Shown: positions 8,167 to 15,047, numbered from the stretch's first letter. The stretch: DNA of 23,338 nt from Immundisolibacter sp. (GCF_041601295.1 NZ_JBFIII010000045.1:1-23338); one strand, 5' to 3'. Notes: generated from the letters alone by a model not told the origin. Translations and numbers: made by a program.

Positions 8167-9441
8167 GTGCTCGACCCGCAGTTGTTGCGTCGCGAACCGG
8201 AGGCGGTGGCGGCGCGTCTCACCGCGCGCGGCTTTGTGCTCGATTTGCCACGGTTGATGGAGCTCGAAACCCGCCGCAAGGCAGCTCAGACCGAAACCGA
8301 GCAGTTGCAGGCCGAGCGCAACCGCGTGTCCAAGGCCGTCGGCGAAGCCAAACGGCGTGGCGAGGATGCCGCTCCGCTGCTGGCGCAGATGGGCGGTGTC
8401 GGCGAGCGCCTGGCGCAGCTCGAAGCGGGCCTGAAGGCCGTCCAGGACGAGCTCGAAGCCTATTGCCTGGAAATCCCCAACCTGCCGCACGAGTCCGTGC
8501 CGGCCGGGCGCAGCGAGGATGACAACGTCGAGGTCCGCCGCTGGGGCACCCCGCCGGTGTTTGACTTCGCGCCGCGCGATCATGTGGATCTGGGCGAAGC
8601 GCTGGGCGGGCTGGACTTCGAGACCGCCAGCAAGATCGCGGGGGCCCGCTTCAGCCTGTTGCGTGGGCCGCTGGCGGCGCTGCAGCGGGCGCTGACGCAG
8701 TTCATGCTGGACCTGCACACCCGCCAGCACGGTTACACCGAGGTGTACGTGCCGTATCTGGTGAACGCGGACAGCCTGTTGGGTACCGGCCAGTTGCCGA
8801 AGTTCGAGGAGGACCTGTTTGCCGTCGGCGGCGGCTACTACCTGATCCCCACCGCCGAGGTACCGGTCACCAACATCGTGCGCGACAGCATCGTCGAGGC
8901 GGCCGAGTTGCCGCTGAAGCTGGTGGCCCATACGCCCTGTTTTCGCAGCGAGGCCGGCAGTTACGGCAAGGACACCCGCGGCCTGATCCGCCAGCATCAG
9001 TTCGAGAAGGTTGAGCTGGTACGCATGGTGTCGCCCGAGATGGCCTTGCAGGCGCACGAGGAACTCACCGCTGATGCCGAGGCTGTGTTGCAGGCGCTTG
9101 GCCTGCCGTATCGCGTGATGGCGCTGTGCACCGGCGACCTCGGCTTTGCATCGGCCAAGACCTATGACCTGGAAGTCTGGCTGCCGGGGCAGGGGCGCTA
9201 CCGGGAAATCTCCTCCTGTAGCAATTTTGGCGACTTCCAGGCCCGGCGCCTCAAAGCCCGCTGGCGCAATCCGGCCACCGGCAAGCCGGAGCTGCTGCAC
9301 ACGCTCAATGGCTCCGGCCTGGCGGTTGGGCGCACGCTGGTCGCGGTGCTGGAAAACGGTCAGCAGGCAGACGGCTCCATCAGCCTACCGACAGTACTGC
9401 GCCCGTATCTGGGCGGGCTGGAGCGCATCGCGCGCACCTGA
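8167..9441 (+). CDS. serS: Seryl-tRNA synthetase
   Basis: A 424-residue class II aminoacyl-tRNA synthetase that charges tRNA(Ser) and tRNA(Sec) with serine. GTG 8167 is the start: AAGGA lies just upstream, and the protein begins with the canonical MLDPQLLRREPEAVAARL. Residues about 25-105 are the long antiparallel coiled-coil arm that contacts the tRNA variable loop. Motif 2 is FRSEAGSYGKDTRGLIRQHQF, and motif 3 is NGSGLAVGRTLVAVLENGQ. Both are intact, and the length is normal (E. coli 430). It is the last gene of an apparent operon behind two dehydrogenases. Two hairpins downstream mark the operon end. Confidence 0.97.
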   Translation: MLDPQLLRREPEAVAARLTARGFVLDLPRLMELETRRKAAQTETEQLQAERNRVSKAVGEAKRRGEDAAPLLAQMGGVGERLAQLEAGLKAVQDELEAYCLEIPNLPHESVPAGRSEDDNVEVRRWGTPPVFDFAPRDHVDLGEALGGLDFETASKIAGARFSLLRGPLAALQRALTQFMLDLHTRQHGYTEVYVPYLVNADSLLGTGQLPKFEEDLFAVGGGYYLIPTAEVPVTNIVRDSIVEAAELPLKLVAHTPCFRSEAGSYGKDTRGLIRQHQFEKVELVRMVSPEMALQAHEELTADAEAVLQALGLPYRVMALCTGDLGFASAKTYDLEVWLPGQGRYREISSCSNFGDFQARRLKARWRNPATGKPELLHTLNGSGLAVGRTLVAVLENGQQADGSISLPTVLRPYLGGLERIART

Positions 9442-9480
9442 GACTTGCCGATCGCCCGCTTGTGGGCGCAGCATCGACGC

Positions 9481-9500
9481 GCTGCCCACGGATGGGCAGC
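9481..9500 (+). other. Perfect 8-bp hairpin downstream of serS
   Basis: The arms GCTGCCCA (9481-9488) and TGGGCAGC (9493-9500) enclose the loop CGGA. A smaller GCCCGC/GCGGGC-like hairpin lies just before it. No T-run follows, so this is not a textbook intrinsic terminator. It may stabilise the 3' end of the serS mRNA or attenuate read-through into the YciI-like gene. Confidence 0.4.
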
Positions 9501-9550
9501 ACCGGCCAGCCGGCCGGGATTAGAACAACCATCCACCGGAGGAGAAGACG

Positions 9551-9925
9551 ATGTTGTACGTGGTCATTTCCCGTTTTGACGACGCTGCGGTGGCGCGCCT
9601 GCGCAGCGAGCTGCCAGCGGACGCTTTCGCCTACATCGACGAGGCGATCCATCACCAGCGTGTACCTGGTCAGGCTGACATCGAGGCACAGGGCGTGGCG
9701 CCGGGTTTGGCCAGCGTACTCGCGGCACATCTTGCCCACCTGACTGAGTTGCGCGGGAGCGGCAAGCTGGTCAGCGGCGGGCCCTGCACTGGTTTCGTGA
9801 ACGCGATCAACATCTTCGAAGCCGAGTCCGATGCACAGGCGCGCGCCCTGCACGACGCCGATCCGCTGGCGAAACACGGCTTTTTCGCGGTCGAGACGAT
9901 TTATCCCTGGCAGCGGGTGTTCTGA
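9551..9925 (+). CDS. YciI-like domain protein
   Basis: A 124-residue protein related to the YciI/DGPF superfamily of small ferredoxin-fold-like (dimeric alpha+beta) proteins. The second half fits well: AAHLAHLTELRGSGKLVSGGP (about 58-78), an NIFEAES strand, ALHDADPLAKHGFF with the conserved Asp-Pro (104-105), and ETIYPW at the end. The first half carries an insertion of about 30-40 residues not found in the roughly 98-residue YciI proteins. Some relatives catalyse lactone or chlorinated-muconolactone reactions, but most have no known function, and none is assigned here. ATG 9551 follows a strong GGAGGAG. A glutathione transferase starts 2 bases after the stop, so the two are surely co-transcribed. 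Confidence 0.75.
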   Translation: MLYVVISRFDDAAVARLRSELPADAFAYIDEAIHHQRVPGQADIEAQGVAPGLASVLAAHLAHLTELRGSGKLVSGGPCTGFVNAINIFEAESDAQARALHDADPLAKHGFFAVETIYPWQRVF

Positions 9926-9927
9926 GC

Positions 9928-10563
9928 GTGCCGCGCCTGTACCACATCCTGCCGCGGGGCGATCATCCGGGCTCGCACAACGCGCTCAAGGTGGCGGTAC
10001 TCCTGCGCGAGCTGGACCTTGAGTTCGAGCTGGTCGACCTTGACCCGGCAACGCAGCTGCGCCCGGCGGACGCGCCCCTGCGGCGCCTGAATCCGAACGG
10101 CCTGACGCCCATCCTGGACGACGACGGTTTCATTCTGTGGGAATCGGCCGCCATCCTGCAGTATCTGTGCGAAAGCCGCGGCCCGACGCCGCTGCTGCCG
10201 ATAGAAACCAGGCAACGGGCGCGGGTGTTGCAATGGCTCGCCTGGGAAGGCAGCACTCTGATTCCGGCGTTGATGGCGCTCTATATGGCACGCATCGGTG
10301 GCGGCGAGGACACGTCCGCCGCGACGCGGGTTGATTTCCTGCTCGGTTTGCTGGAGCAGCAAATGGCCGGGCGGGACTGGGTGGGCGAGTCTTATTCCAT
10401 TGCCGATATTGCACTCGGCGCAGGCGTGCCGGCACTCCTGCCGCTGGGGGTGGATTTCGTGCCTTTCCCGGAACTGCGGCATTGGCTGGCCAGGCTGCGG
10501 GCGCGACCGGCCTGGCAGGACGACATATTTCTGGGTGACCTTCGCGCGGGCGGTCTCGCTTAA
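9928..10563 (+). CDS. Glutathione S-transferase family protein
   Basis: A 211-residue cytosolic glutathione transferase. The N-terminal thioredoxin-like domain has SHNALKVAVLLREL (active-site region of helix 1), LNPNGLTPIL with the cis-Pro (Pro61), and the glutathione gamma-Glu binding pair Glu72-Ser73 in LWESAAILQYL. The C-terminal helical domain has the N-capping motif SYSIADIAL (S/T-x-x-D type). The start is GTG 9928, 2 bases after the YciI-like stop. The SHN-type helix 1 resembles YfcG/YghU-like and Ure2-like enzymes, not Tyr-type ones, so activity could be disulfide reduction, peroxide reduction or conjugation. The stop codon TAA (10561-10563) is inside the terminal repeat of a MITE-like element, so the last residues may have been reshaped by that insertion. 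Confidence 0.88.
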   Translation: MPRLYHILPRGDHPGSHNALKVAVLLRELDLEFELVDLDPATQLRPADAPLRRLNPNGLTPILDDDGFILWESAAILQYLCESRGPTPLLPIETRQRARVLQWLAWEGSTLIPALMALYMARIGGGEDTSAATRVDFLLGLLEQQMAGRDWVGESYSIADIALGAGVPALLPLGVDFVPFPELRHWLARLRARPAWQDDIFLGDLRAGGLA

Positions 10564-10719
10564 GGAAGCGCTGAATAAATCCATGCTGGATTTCTCAGCG
10601 CCCGCCATCGGAAAAGCGTGGTTTTCCGATGGCCCGCAAAATCCGTGGCTTACAGCCGCAGATTTTGGCAGCGCATCCTTGCGCCGCGGGAAACACTGAA
10701 TACTTCAGCGCCTCCTTAA
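10560..10719. mobile_element. MITE-like element, 160 bp, with 16-bp terminal inverted repeats
   Basis: The left end TTAAGGAAGCGCTGAA (10560-10575) and the right end TTCAGCGCCTCCTTAA (10704-10719) are inverted copies with one mismatch in 16. Both ends finish in TTAA, which could be part of the repeat or a target duplication. The interior is made of hairpins: a near-perfect GCGCTGA-ATAAATCC stem at about 10568-10601, a perfect 12-bp stem at 10604-10633, and a smaller one near the right end. No transposase gene fits in 160 bp, so movement would need an enzyme supplied in trans. I see no second copy in this window. The element supplies the stop codon of the upstream glutathione transferase and separates it from the L,D-transpeptidase gene. 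Confidence 0.7.
10604..10633 (+). repeat. Perfect 12-bp inverted repeat inside the MITE-like element
   Basis: The arms GCCATCGGAAAA (10604-10615) and TTTTCCGATGGC (10622-10633) flank the loop GCGTGG. The match is exact over 12 bp. In the upstream gene's mRNA it would form a stable stem-loop and may act in termination or RNA stability. Confidence 0.75.
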
Positions 10720-10738
10720 GACCGCTTGCCTGGCGGTC
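10720..10738 (+). other. 6-bp hairpin next to the MITE-like element
   Basis: GACCGC (10720-10725) and GCGGTC (10733-10738) enclose a 7-base loop directly outside the right terminal repeat. It may be part of the original glutathione transferase 3' region. No T-tract follows. Confidence 0.3.
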
Positions 10739-10796
10739 GATATGGTCGATGGCCGCCGGATTAGCAGCCACAATCGCGAAGGCCTGAAGCCGGTTT

Positions 10797-10805
10797 TGCT
10801 ACACT
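10797..10805 (+). promoter_or_regulatory. Possible extended -10 promoter for the L,D-transpeptidase gene
   Basis: TGCTACACT contains the extended -10 TG followed by TACACT (4 of 6 with TATAAT), about 40 bases before GTG 10844. No good -35 hexamer lies at the expected distance, which is tolerated in extended -10 promoters. The site is downstream of the MITE-like element. Confidence 0.35.
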
Positions 10806-10843
10806 TCGCGGCTATTTACCCCGAGATCTGGAGAGTGTCGCCC

Positions 10844-11836
10844 GTGGATCGCCAGGACCGCCAATTGCGACCGTGGCTTCGTTGTGGCCTGCTTGTGCTG
10901 GCCATGAGCGCGTTCGGGGTGGCGGCCGAAACCCGGCCGCTGCCGCCGGCCGACGTCGATTTGATTGGCCAGGTACAGGTGGTCACGGCGCGCTACGAGG
11001 ATACCCTGCTCGACATCGCGCGTCGCGGTGGCCTGGGCTATACCGAAATCAAGCTTGCCAACCGCGGCGTCGATTCGTGGATGCCGGGCGAAGGGCGGGA
11101 AGTCATTCTGCCGACCCAGCATATCCTGCCCAAAACGCCGCGGGACGGAGTCGTTATCAATCTGCCGGAGATGCGGCTGTATTACTACCTACCGGCCAAG
11201 GGTGATTTGCGTCAGGTCGTGACGTATCCGATCAGCATCGGCCGCTTTGATTGGCGAACCCCACTGGGGGTGACCAAGATCACTCAGAAAGTGCCCAATC
11301 CGAGCTGGACGCCGCCGGAATCGATACGCATTGAGCACGCTGCGAAGGGCGATATCCTGCCGCGCGTGGTGCCGGCCGGGCCTGATAATCCACTCGGGCA
11401 GTTTGCCTTGCGTCTGGGTATTCCCGGCTACCTCATCCATGGCACAAACAGGCCATACGGTATCGGCATGCGGGTCACGCATGGCTGCCTGCGTCTGTAT
11501 CCGGAACACATTGCCAGTTTCTTCGAGCAGGTCGCCCCCGGCTTGAAAGTGACCTTCGTCAGCCAACCCTACAAGATCGGGCAGGCGTTCGGCATCACTT
11601 ATCTTGAAGTACACCGGCCGTTGGTGGAAGAGAAGGGCCGCAAGGAAGGGGCGCTGGGCGAGATCGCGCAGCTGCTCGCCGACAAGGGCGTGTCCACCGC
11701 CAGCGTGGACTGGGTGATGGTACGACGCGAGCTGAAGAGGCCGACCGGCATGCCGGTGCCCATTACCCAGCCGGATGAGGTAAAACTTCTCGACGCGCGG
11801 CGCGAGGGTGAAGCGGCGCTTATCGCCCAACGCTGA
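10844..11836 (+). CDS. Secreted L,D-transpeptidase (YkuD domain, ErfK/YbiS type)
   Basis: A 330-residue periplasmic enzyme. The frame is open from 10742, but GTG 10844 is chosen because GGAG sits 10 bases upstream and the protein then begins with a normal signal peptide (basic RQLRPWLR, hydrophobic GLLVLAMSAFG, then VAA). Residues about 45-90 look like a LysM-type module (YEDTLLDIARRGGLGYTEIKLANRGVD, split by a Trp). The YkuD domain follows, with HGTN (His199), the spacer IGMRV, and THGCLRL with His213 and catalytic Cys215. This architecture matches ErfK/YbiS/YcfS/YnhG, which cross-link peptidoglycan or attach Braun-type lipoprotein to it. A lipoprotein gene ending in Lys lies convergently just downstream. 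A C-terminal tail of about 100 residues beyond the catalytic motif is typical of the group. Confidence 0.92.
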   Translation: MDRQDRQLRPWLRCGLLVLAMSAFGVAAETRPLPPADVDLIGQVQVVTARYEDTLLDIARRGGLGYTEIKLANRGVDSWMPGEGREVILPTQHILPKTPRDGVVINLPEMRLYYYLPAKGDLRQVVTYPISIGRFDWRTPLGVTKITQKVPNPSWTPPESIRIEHAAKGDILPRVVPAGPDNPLGQFALRLGIPGYLIHGTNRPYGIGMRVTHGCLRLYPEHIASFFEQVAPGLKVTFVSQPYKIGQAFGITYLEVHRPLVEEKGRKEGALGEIAQLLADKGVSTASVDWVMVRRELKRPTGMPVPITQPDEVKLLDARREGEAALIAQR

Positions 11837-11879
11837 CGGATTCAGGCCCACCGCACGCCGGTGGCCGCAAAGGCCAGAC

Positions 11880-11919
11880 AAAAAAAGGCGGAGCCAGCCT
11901 GAGCTGACTCCGCCTTTTT
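11880..11919. terminator. Bidirectional intrinsic terminator
   Basis: A 12-bp stem with one mismatch, GGCGGAGCCAGC (11887-11898) and GCTGACTCCGCC (11903-11914), has the loop CTGA. It is flanked by seven A (11880-11886) and five T (11915-11919). It therefore works as a U-tracted terminator in both directions, ending the L,D-transpeptidase gene on plus and the lipoprotein gene on minus. Confidence 0.92.
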
Positions 11920-11943
11920 GTATAAAGACTAAGCGAGCGGTGC

Positions 11944-12222
11944 TTACTTGAGCATCGACTGCTTGAACATGCGGTCGATCTTCTCGTTGGTGTCGACACA
12001 GCACTGCTGGGCAGCCTGTGCCGCAGCCAGGGCCTCGCTGGCCTGCTGGCCGGCCGTGTTGGCCTTGGCCGCAGCCTGATTGGCGGTGGCCTGGGCAGCG
12101 TCGGCGGCCGACTTCGCTTGAGCAACCTGCTCGTTCACGTAGCCTTTGGTGGCGCAACCAGCGGAGAGGGCGGCAAATAGCGCGACCGCTGCGAGTTTGC
12201 CGATGATCAGTTTGTTCTGCAT
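11944..12222 (-). CDS. Lpp/OprI-type alanine-zipper outer-membrane lipoprotein
   Basis: A 92-residue precursor. Residues 1-22 are a lipoprotein signal peptide with lipobox LSAGC, so Cys23 becomes the acylated N-terminus. The next residue is Ala, not Asp, which fits outer-membrane sorting. The mature 70 residues are an alanine-rich heptad coiled coil (AKSAADAAQATANQAAAKA), as in OprI and Braun's lipoprotein. The C-terminus DTNEKIDRMFKQSMLK aligns with the OprI end and finishes in Lys, the residue that L,D-transpeptidases join to meso-diaminopimelate in peptidoglycan. An adjacent pair Cys74-Cys75 is unusual for this class. AGGGG precedes ATG 12222. Low codon complexity and a strong promoter fit an abundant protein. 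The convergent neighbour is an L,D-transpeptidase. Confidence 0.9.
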   Translation of the reverse strand: MQNKLIIGKLAAVALFAALSAGCATKGYVNEQVAQAKSAADAAQATANQAAAKANTAGQQASEALAAAQAAQQCCVDTNEKIDRMFKQSMLK

Positions 12223-12241
12223 AACATGCCCCTAAAAAGCG

Positions 12242-12269
12242 AAGTGAATAAAACCAAGTGAATAAAACC
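12242..12269 (-). repeat. 14-bp tandem repeat, two exact copies, in the lipoprotein gene leader
   Basis: AAGTGAATAAAACC occurs at 12242-12255 and again at 12256-12269 without a gap. In the transcript (minus strand) it is a U-rich repeated segment roughly 20-47 bases before the start codon. It may be a recent slippage duplication, or enhance translation as an unstructured U-rich leader. Confidence 0.85.
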
Positions 12270-12315
12270 ACGATTGCGGCGAAGGCCCGCACAAGACAAG
12301 GATAGTCCAGCGCAG

Positions 12316-12344
12316 ATTATCAAGCTCGCTCAAAAAAAAAGCAA
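12316..12344 (-). promoter_or_regulatory. Likely sigma-70 promoter of the lipoprotein gene
   Basis: Read on the minus strand, -35 TTGCTT (12344-12339) and -10 GATAAT (12321-12316) are separated by exactly 17 bases, and the spacer begins with a T-run. The -10 matches 5 of 6 and the -35 matches 3 of 6. Transcription would start near 12309, giving a leader of about 85 bases. Confidence 0.55.
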
Positions 12345-12577
12345 AGGTCGTGAATGACCGGAATCAAGCCCTGCGCAGCACGGGCGCTGTCAGCCGCATT
12401 CCTGGCAACGCCAAGCTGTATCGTACGAAAACAGCAGTGCCTGCAAATACGGTGGTCCGGTCGGGTCTGGCAAAATACACGACCCCAGTTCGGGTTTCAC
12501 CCCACGGTGAGGTGACGCTCGCCGGGGCAACGGCCCGATTCGAGACATCGACTTTTTCATCACACCCGGAGCGCCGC

Positions 12578-14950
12578 ATGGCCGAATATCTGCGTTGGTT
12601 CGAGACATTAGGCATGCAGGATGTCGAACTGGTCGGCGGCAAGAACGCCTCCCTGGGCGAGATGATCAGCCACCTCGCGCCGCTGGGGGTGCGGGTGCCA
12701 GGGGGCTTTGCCACCACCGCGCAGGCGTACCGGGATTTTCTGGCCAACGCCGGATTGGCAGGGCGCATCAAGGCAGAGTTGGCGGCGCTCGATGTGGAGG
12801 ATGTCGCGGCGTTGGTGAAAGCGGGTAAGAAAATTCGCGGCTGGATTCTGGAACAGCCGTTTCCCGATGGGCTCGAACAGGGCCTCGTCGAGGCCTACGG
12901 TCGTTTGTGCGGTGAGCTGACCGATGTGTCAGTCGCGGTGCGTTCGTCGGCGACCGCGGAAGACTTGCCGGACGCGTCGTTCGCCGGCCAGCAGGAGACC
13001 TATCTGAATATCCGCGGTGCGGACCACGTGTTGCACGCCGTGCGTCATGTGTTCGCGTCCCTGTTCAATGACCGCGCCATTTCCTATCGCGTGCACCAGG
13101 GCTTTGCGCATGAGCACGTGGCACTGTCGGCCGGCATCCAGCGCATGGTGCGAAGCGATATCGGGGCCAGCGGCGTGATGTTCACCCTGGACACCGAGAC
13201 CGGCTTCCGCGATGCGGTGTTCGTGACTGCTTCCTACGGGCTTGGCGAGACAGTTGTGCAGGGCACCGTCAACCCGGATGAGTTCTATGTGCACAAGCCG
13301 ACGCTGCGCGCCGGTCGGCCGGCGGTGATCTCGCGTCACCGCGGCAGCAAGATGATCAAGATGATCTATACCGACGCGGTCTCGGCCGGTCGCTCGACCG
13401 TCACCGTGGACGTGCCGCAAACCGAGCAGCGGCGCTTCTGCCTGAGCGATGCCGAGGTCGAGGCGCTGGCCCGCCAGGCGCTGATCATCGAGGACCACTA
13501 CGGCCGGCCGATGGACATCGAGTGGGGCCGCGACGGTCAGGACGGTCAACTCTATATCCTGCAGGCACGCCCGGAAACGGTGAAGGCGCGCGGCGATTCG
13601 CAGGTACTGCGCCGCTATCAGCTGAAGGAAAAATCGAAGGTACTGGTCACTGGTCGTAGCGTCGGGCAGGGTATCGGCGTCGGCAACGTGCGCGTGATCG
13701 ACAGCCCGGCGCGCATGGGCGAGTTGCAGCCGGGCGAAGTGCTGGTGGCCGACATGACCGATCCGGACTGGGAGCCGGTCATGAAGCGGGCGTCCGCGAT
13801 CGTCACCAACCGCGGCGGGCGTACCTGCCATGCCGCCATCATCGCGCGCGAGCTGGGTATTCCGGCGGTGGTGGGCTGCGGTGATGCGACTGATCACCTG
13901 AAAACCGGTGAGGCGGTGACGGTGTCCTGCGCCGAAGGCGATACCGGCTTCATCTACGAAGGAGCGCTCAAGAACGAGGTCAGCGAAGTGCGCCTGGATG
14001 GTATGCCCGAGCCGCCGACCAAGATCATGATGAATATCGGCAACCCGGATCGTGCCTTCGACTTTGCCAGTCTGCCCAATGCCGGCGTTGGCCTGGCGCG
14101 TCTGGAGTTCCTCATCAACCGCGGCATCGGCGTGCACCCCAAGGCGCTGATCAATTACGCGACGCTCGGCGCCGACCTGCGCAGCACCATCGACGAGATC
14201 ATTGCCGGTTACGCGGACCCGCAGACGTTCTTCGTCGAAAAACTGGTCGAGGGCATCGCCACGCTGGGCGCCGCGTTCTGGCCCAAGAAAGTCATCGTGC
14301 GCATGTCCGATTTCAAGAGCAACGAGTACGCGAACCTGCTCGGCGGCGACCTGTACGAGCCGCATGAGGAAAACCCGATGCTGGGTTTTCGCGGCGCCTC
14401 GCGCTACATCGCCGAGAGCTTCCGCGACTGTTTTGCGCTGGAGTGTCAGGCGCTGAAGAAGGTCCGTAACGACATGGGCCTGACCAACGTGGAGATCATG
14501 ATCCCGTTCGTGCGCACCTTGACCGAGGCCCGCCAGGTCACCGAACTGCTGGCCGAGCAGGGTCTGAAGCGCGGCGAGAACGGCCTGCGACTGATCATGA
14601 TGTGCGAGCTGCCGTCGAATGCCATTCTGGCCGATCAGTTCCTGGAATATTTCGACGGCTTTTCCATCGGTTCCAACGACCTCACCCAGTTGACGCTGGG
14701 GCTGGATCGGGACTCCGGGCTGGTGGCGGGAGAGTTCGACGAACGCGACGGTGCGGTGAAGGCGCTAATGAAGCTCGCCATTGAGGCCTGCCTGCGCGCC
14801 GGCAAGTATGTTGGCATCTGCGGTCAGGGGCCGTCGGATCACCCGGACCTGGCCCAGTGGCTGGTCGAGCAGGGCATCGACAGCGTGTCGCTGAACCCCG
14901 ACACGGTGGTGTCCACCTGGCTGGCGCTGGCTGGCGACACGTCTCACTGA
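12578..14950 (+). CDS. ppsA: Phosphoenolpyruvate synthase
   Basis: A 790-residue enzyme (E. coli PpsA is 792) that makes phosphoenolpyruvate from pyruvate and ATP with release of AMP and phosphate, a gluconeogenic step. ATG 12578 has GGAG 6 bases upstream and begins at the conserved YLRWFETLGMQDVELVGGKNASLGEM. The N-terminal ATP-binding domain has VAVRSSATAEDLPDASFAGQ. The swivelling domain has NRGGRTCHAAIIARELGIPA with phospho-His418. The C-terminal PEP/pyruvate barrel has SIGSNDLTQLTLGLDRD and ends with ICGQGPSDHPDL and SVSLNPDTV. All are intact. No ppsR regulator gene, often divergent from ppsA in gammaproteobacteria, is present here; the upstream neighbour is a lipoprotein gene. Gluconeogenesis would be needed for growth on succinate, acetate or alkanes. 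Confidence 0.96.
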   Translation: MAEYLRWFETLGMQDVELVGGKNASLGEMISHLAPLGVRVPGGFATTAQAYRDFLANAGLAGRIKAELAALDVEDVAALVKAGKKIRGWILEQPFPDGLEQGLVEAYGRLCGELTDVSVAVRSSATAEDLPDASFAGQQETYLNIRGADHVLHAVRHVFASLFNDRAISYRVHQGFAHEHVALSAGIQRMVRSDIGASGVMFTLDTETGFRDAVFVTASYGLGETVVQGTVNPDEFYVHKPTLRAGRPAVISRHRGSKMIKMIYTDAVSAGRSTVTVDVPQTEQRRFCLSDAEVEALARQALIIEDHYGRPMDIEWGRDGQDGQLYILQARPETVKARGDSQVLRRYQLKEKSKVLVTGRSVGQGIGVGNVRVIDSPARMGELQPGEVLVADMTDPDWEPVMKRASAIVTNRGGRTCHAAIIARELGIPAVVGCGDATDHLKTGEAVTVSCAEGDTGFIYEGALKNEVSEVRLDGMPEPPTKIMMNIGNPDRAFDFASLPNAGVGLARLEFLINRGIGVHPKALINYATLGADLRSTIDEIIAGYADPQTFFVEKLVEGIATLGAAFWPKKVIVRMSDFKSNEYANLLGGDLYEPHEENPMLGFRGASRYIAESFRDCFALECQALKKVRNDMGLTNVEIMIPFVRTLTEARQVTELLAEQGLKRGENGLRLIMMCELPSNAILADQFLEYFDGFSIGSNDLTQLTLGLDRDSGLVAGEFDERDGAVKALMKLAIEACLRAGKYVGICGQGPSDHPDLAQWLVEQGIDSVSLNPDTVVSTWLALAGDTSH

Positions 14951-14962
14951 TTACCCTGCCGA

Positions 14963-14977
14963 CCGGGGCCTCCCCGG
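14963..14977. other. GC hairpin between convergent ppsA and alkB
   Basis: CCGGGG (14963-14968) and CCCCGG (14972-14977) pair around CCT, and a further CCGGGG follows at 14980-14985. The 97-bp gap between the two stops has no T-run, so a standard terminator is not evident. Confidence 0.3.
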
Positions 14978-15047
14978 CTCCGGGGTCTGTCGCAGGTACG
15001 CGAGAGCACAAACGAATCCTGACCGGTCGCGCCACGGCGCCGGTTGA

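Larger units (their letters stand above)
12223..12577. other. 355-bp divergent intergenic region between the lipoprotein gene and ppsA
   Basis: This region holds the lipoprotein gene promoter and leader on the minus strand and the long ppsA leader on the plus strand. The plus frame is open from 12350 into ppsA, but residues encoded before ATG 12578 resemble no PpsA sequence and that upstream start has no convincing ribosome site. A run of nine A (12332-12340) and a small GGTC/GACC inverted repeat near 12345-12358 are visible. I found no convincing plus-strand promoter, riboswitch or small gene. Confidence 0.5.

Noticed and set aside
6778..9300. 840-codon minus-strand open frame opposite the dehydrogenase and serS genes
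   Set aside because: Low-complexity His/Gln/Val/Arg composition typical of antisense frames in GC-rich genes; three clear genes lie on the other strand.
12929..14365. 478-codon minus-strand open frame opposite ppsA
   Set aside because: Antisense shadow of the conserved PpsA sequence, with no motif of its own.
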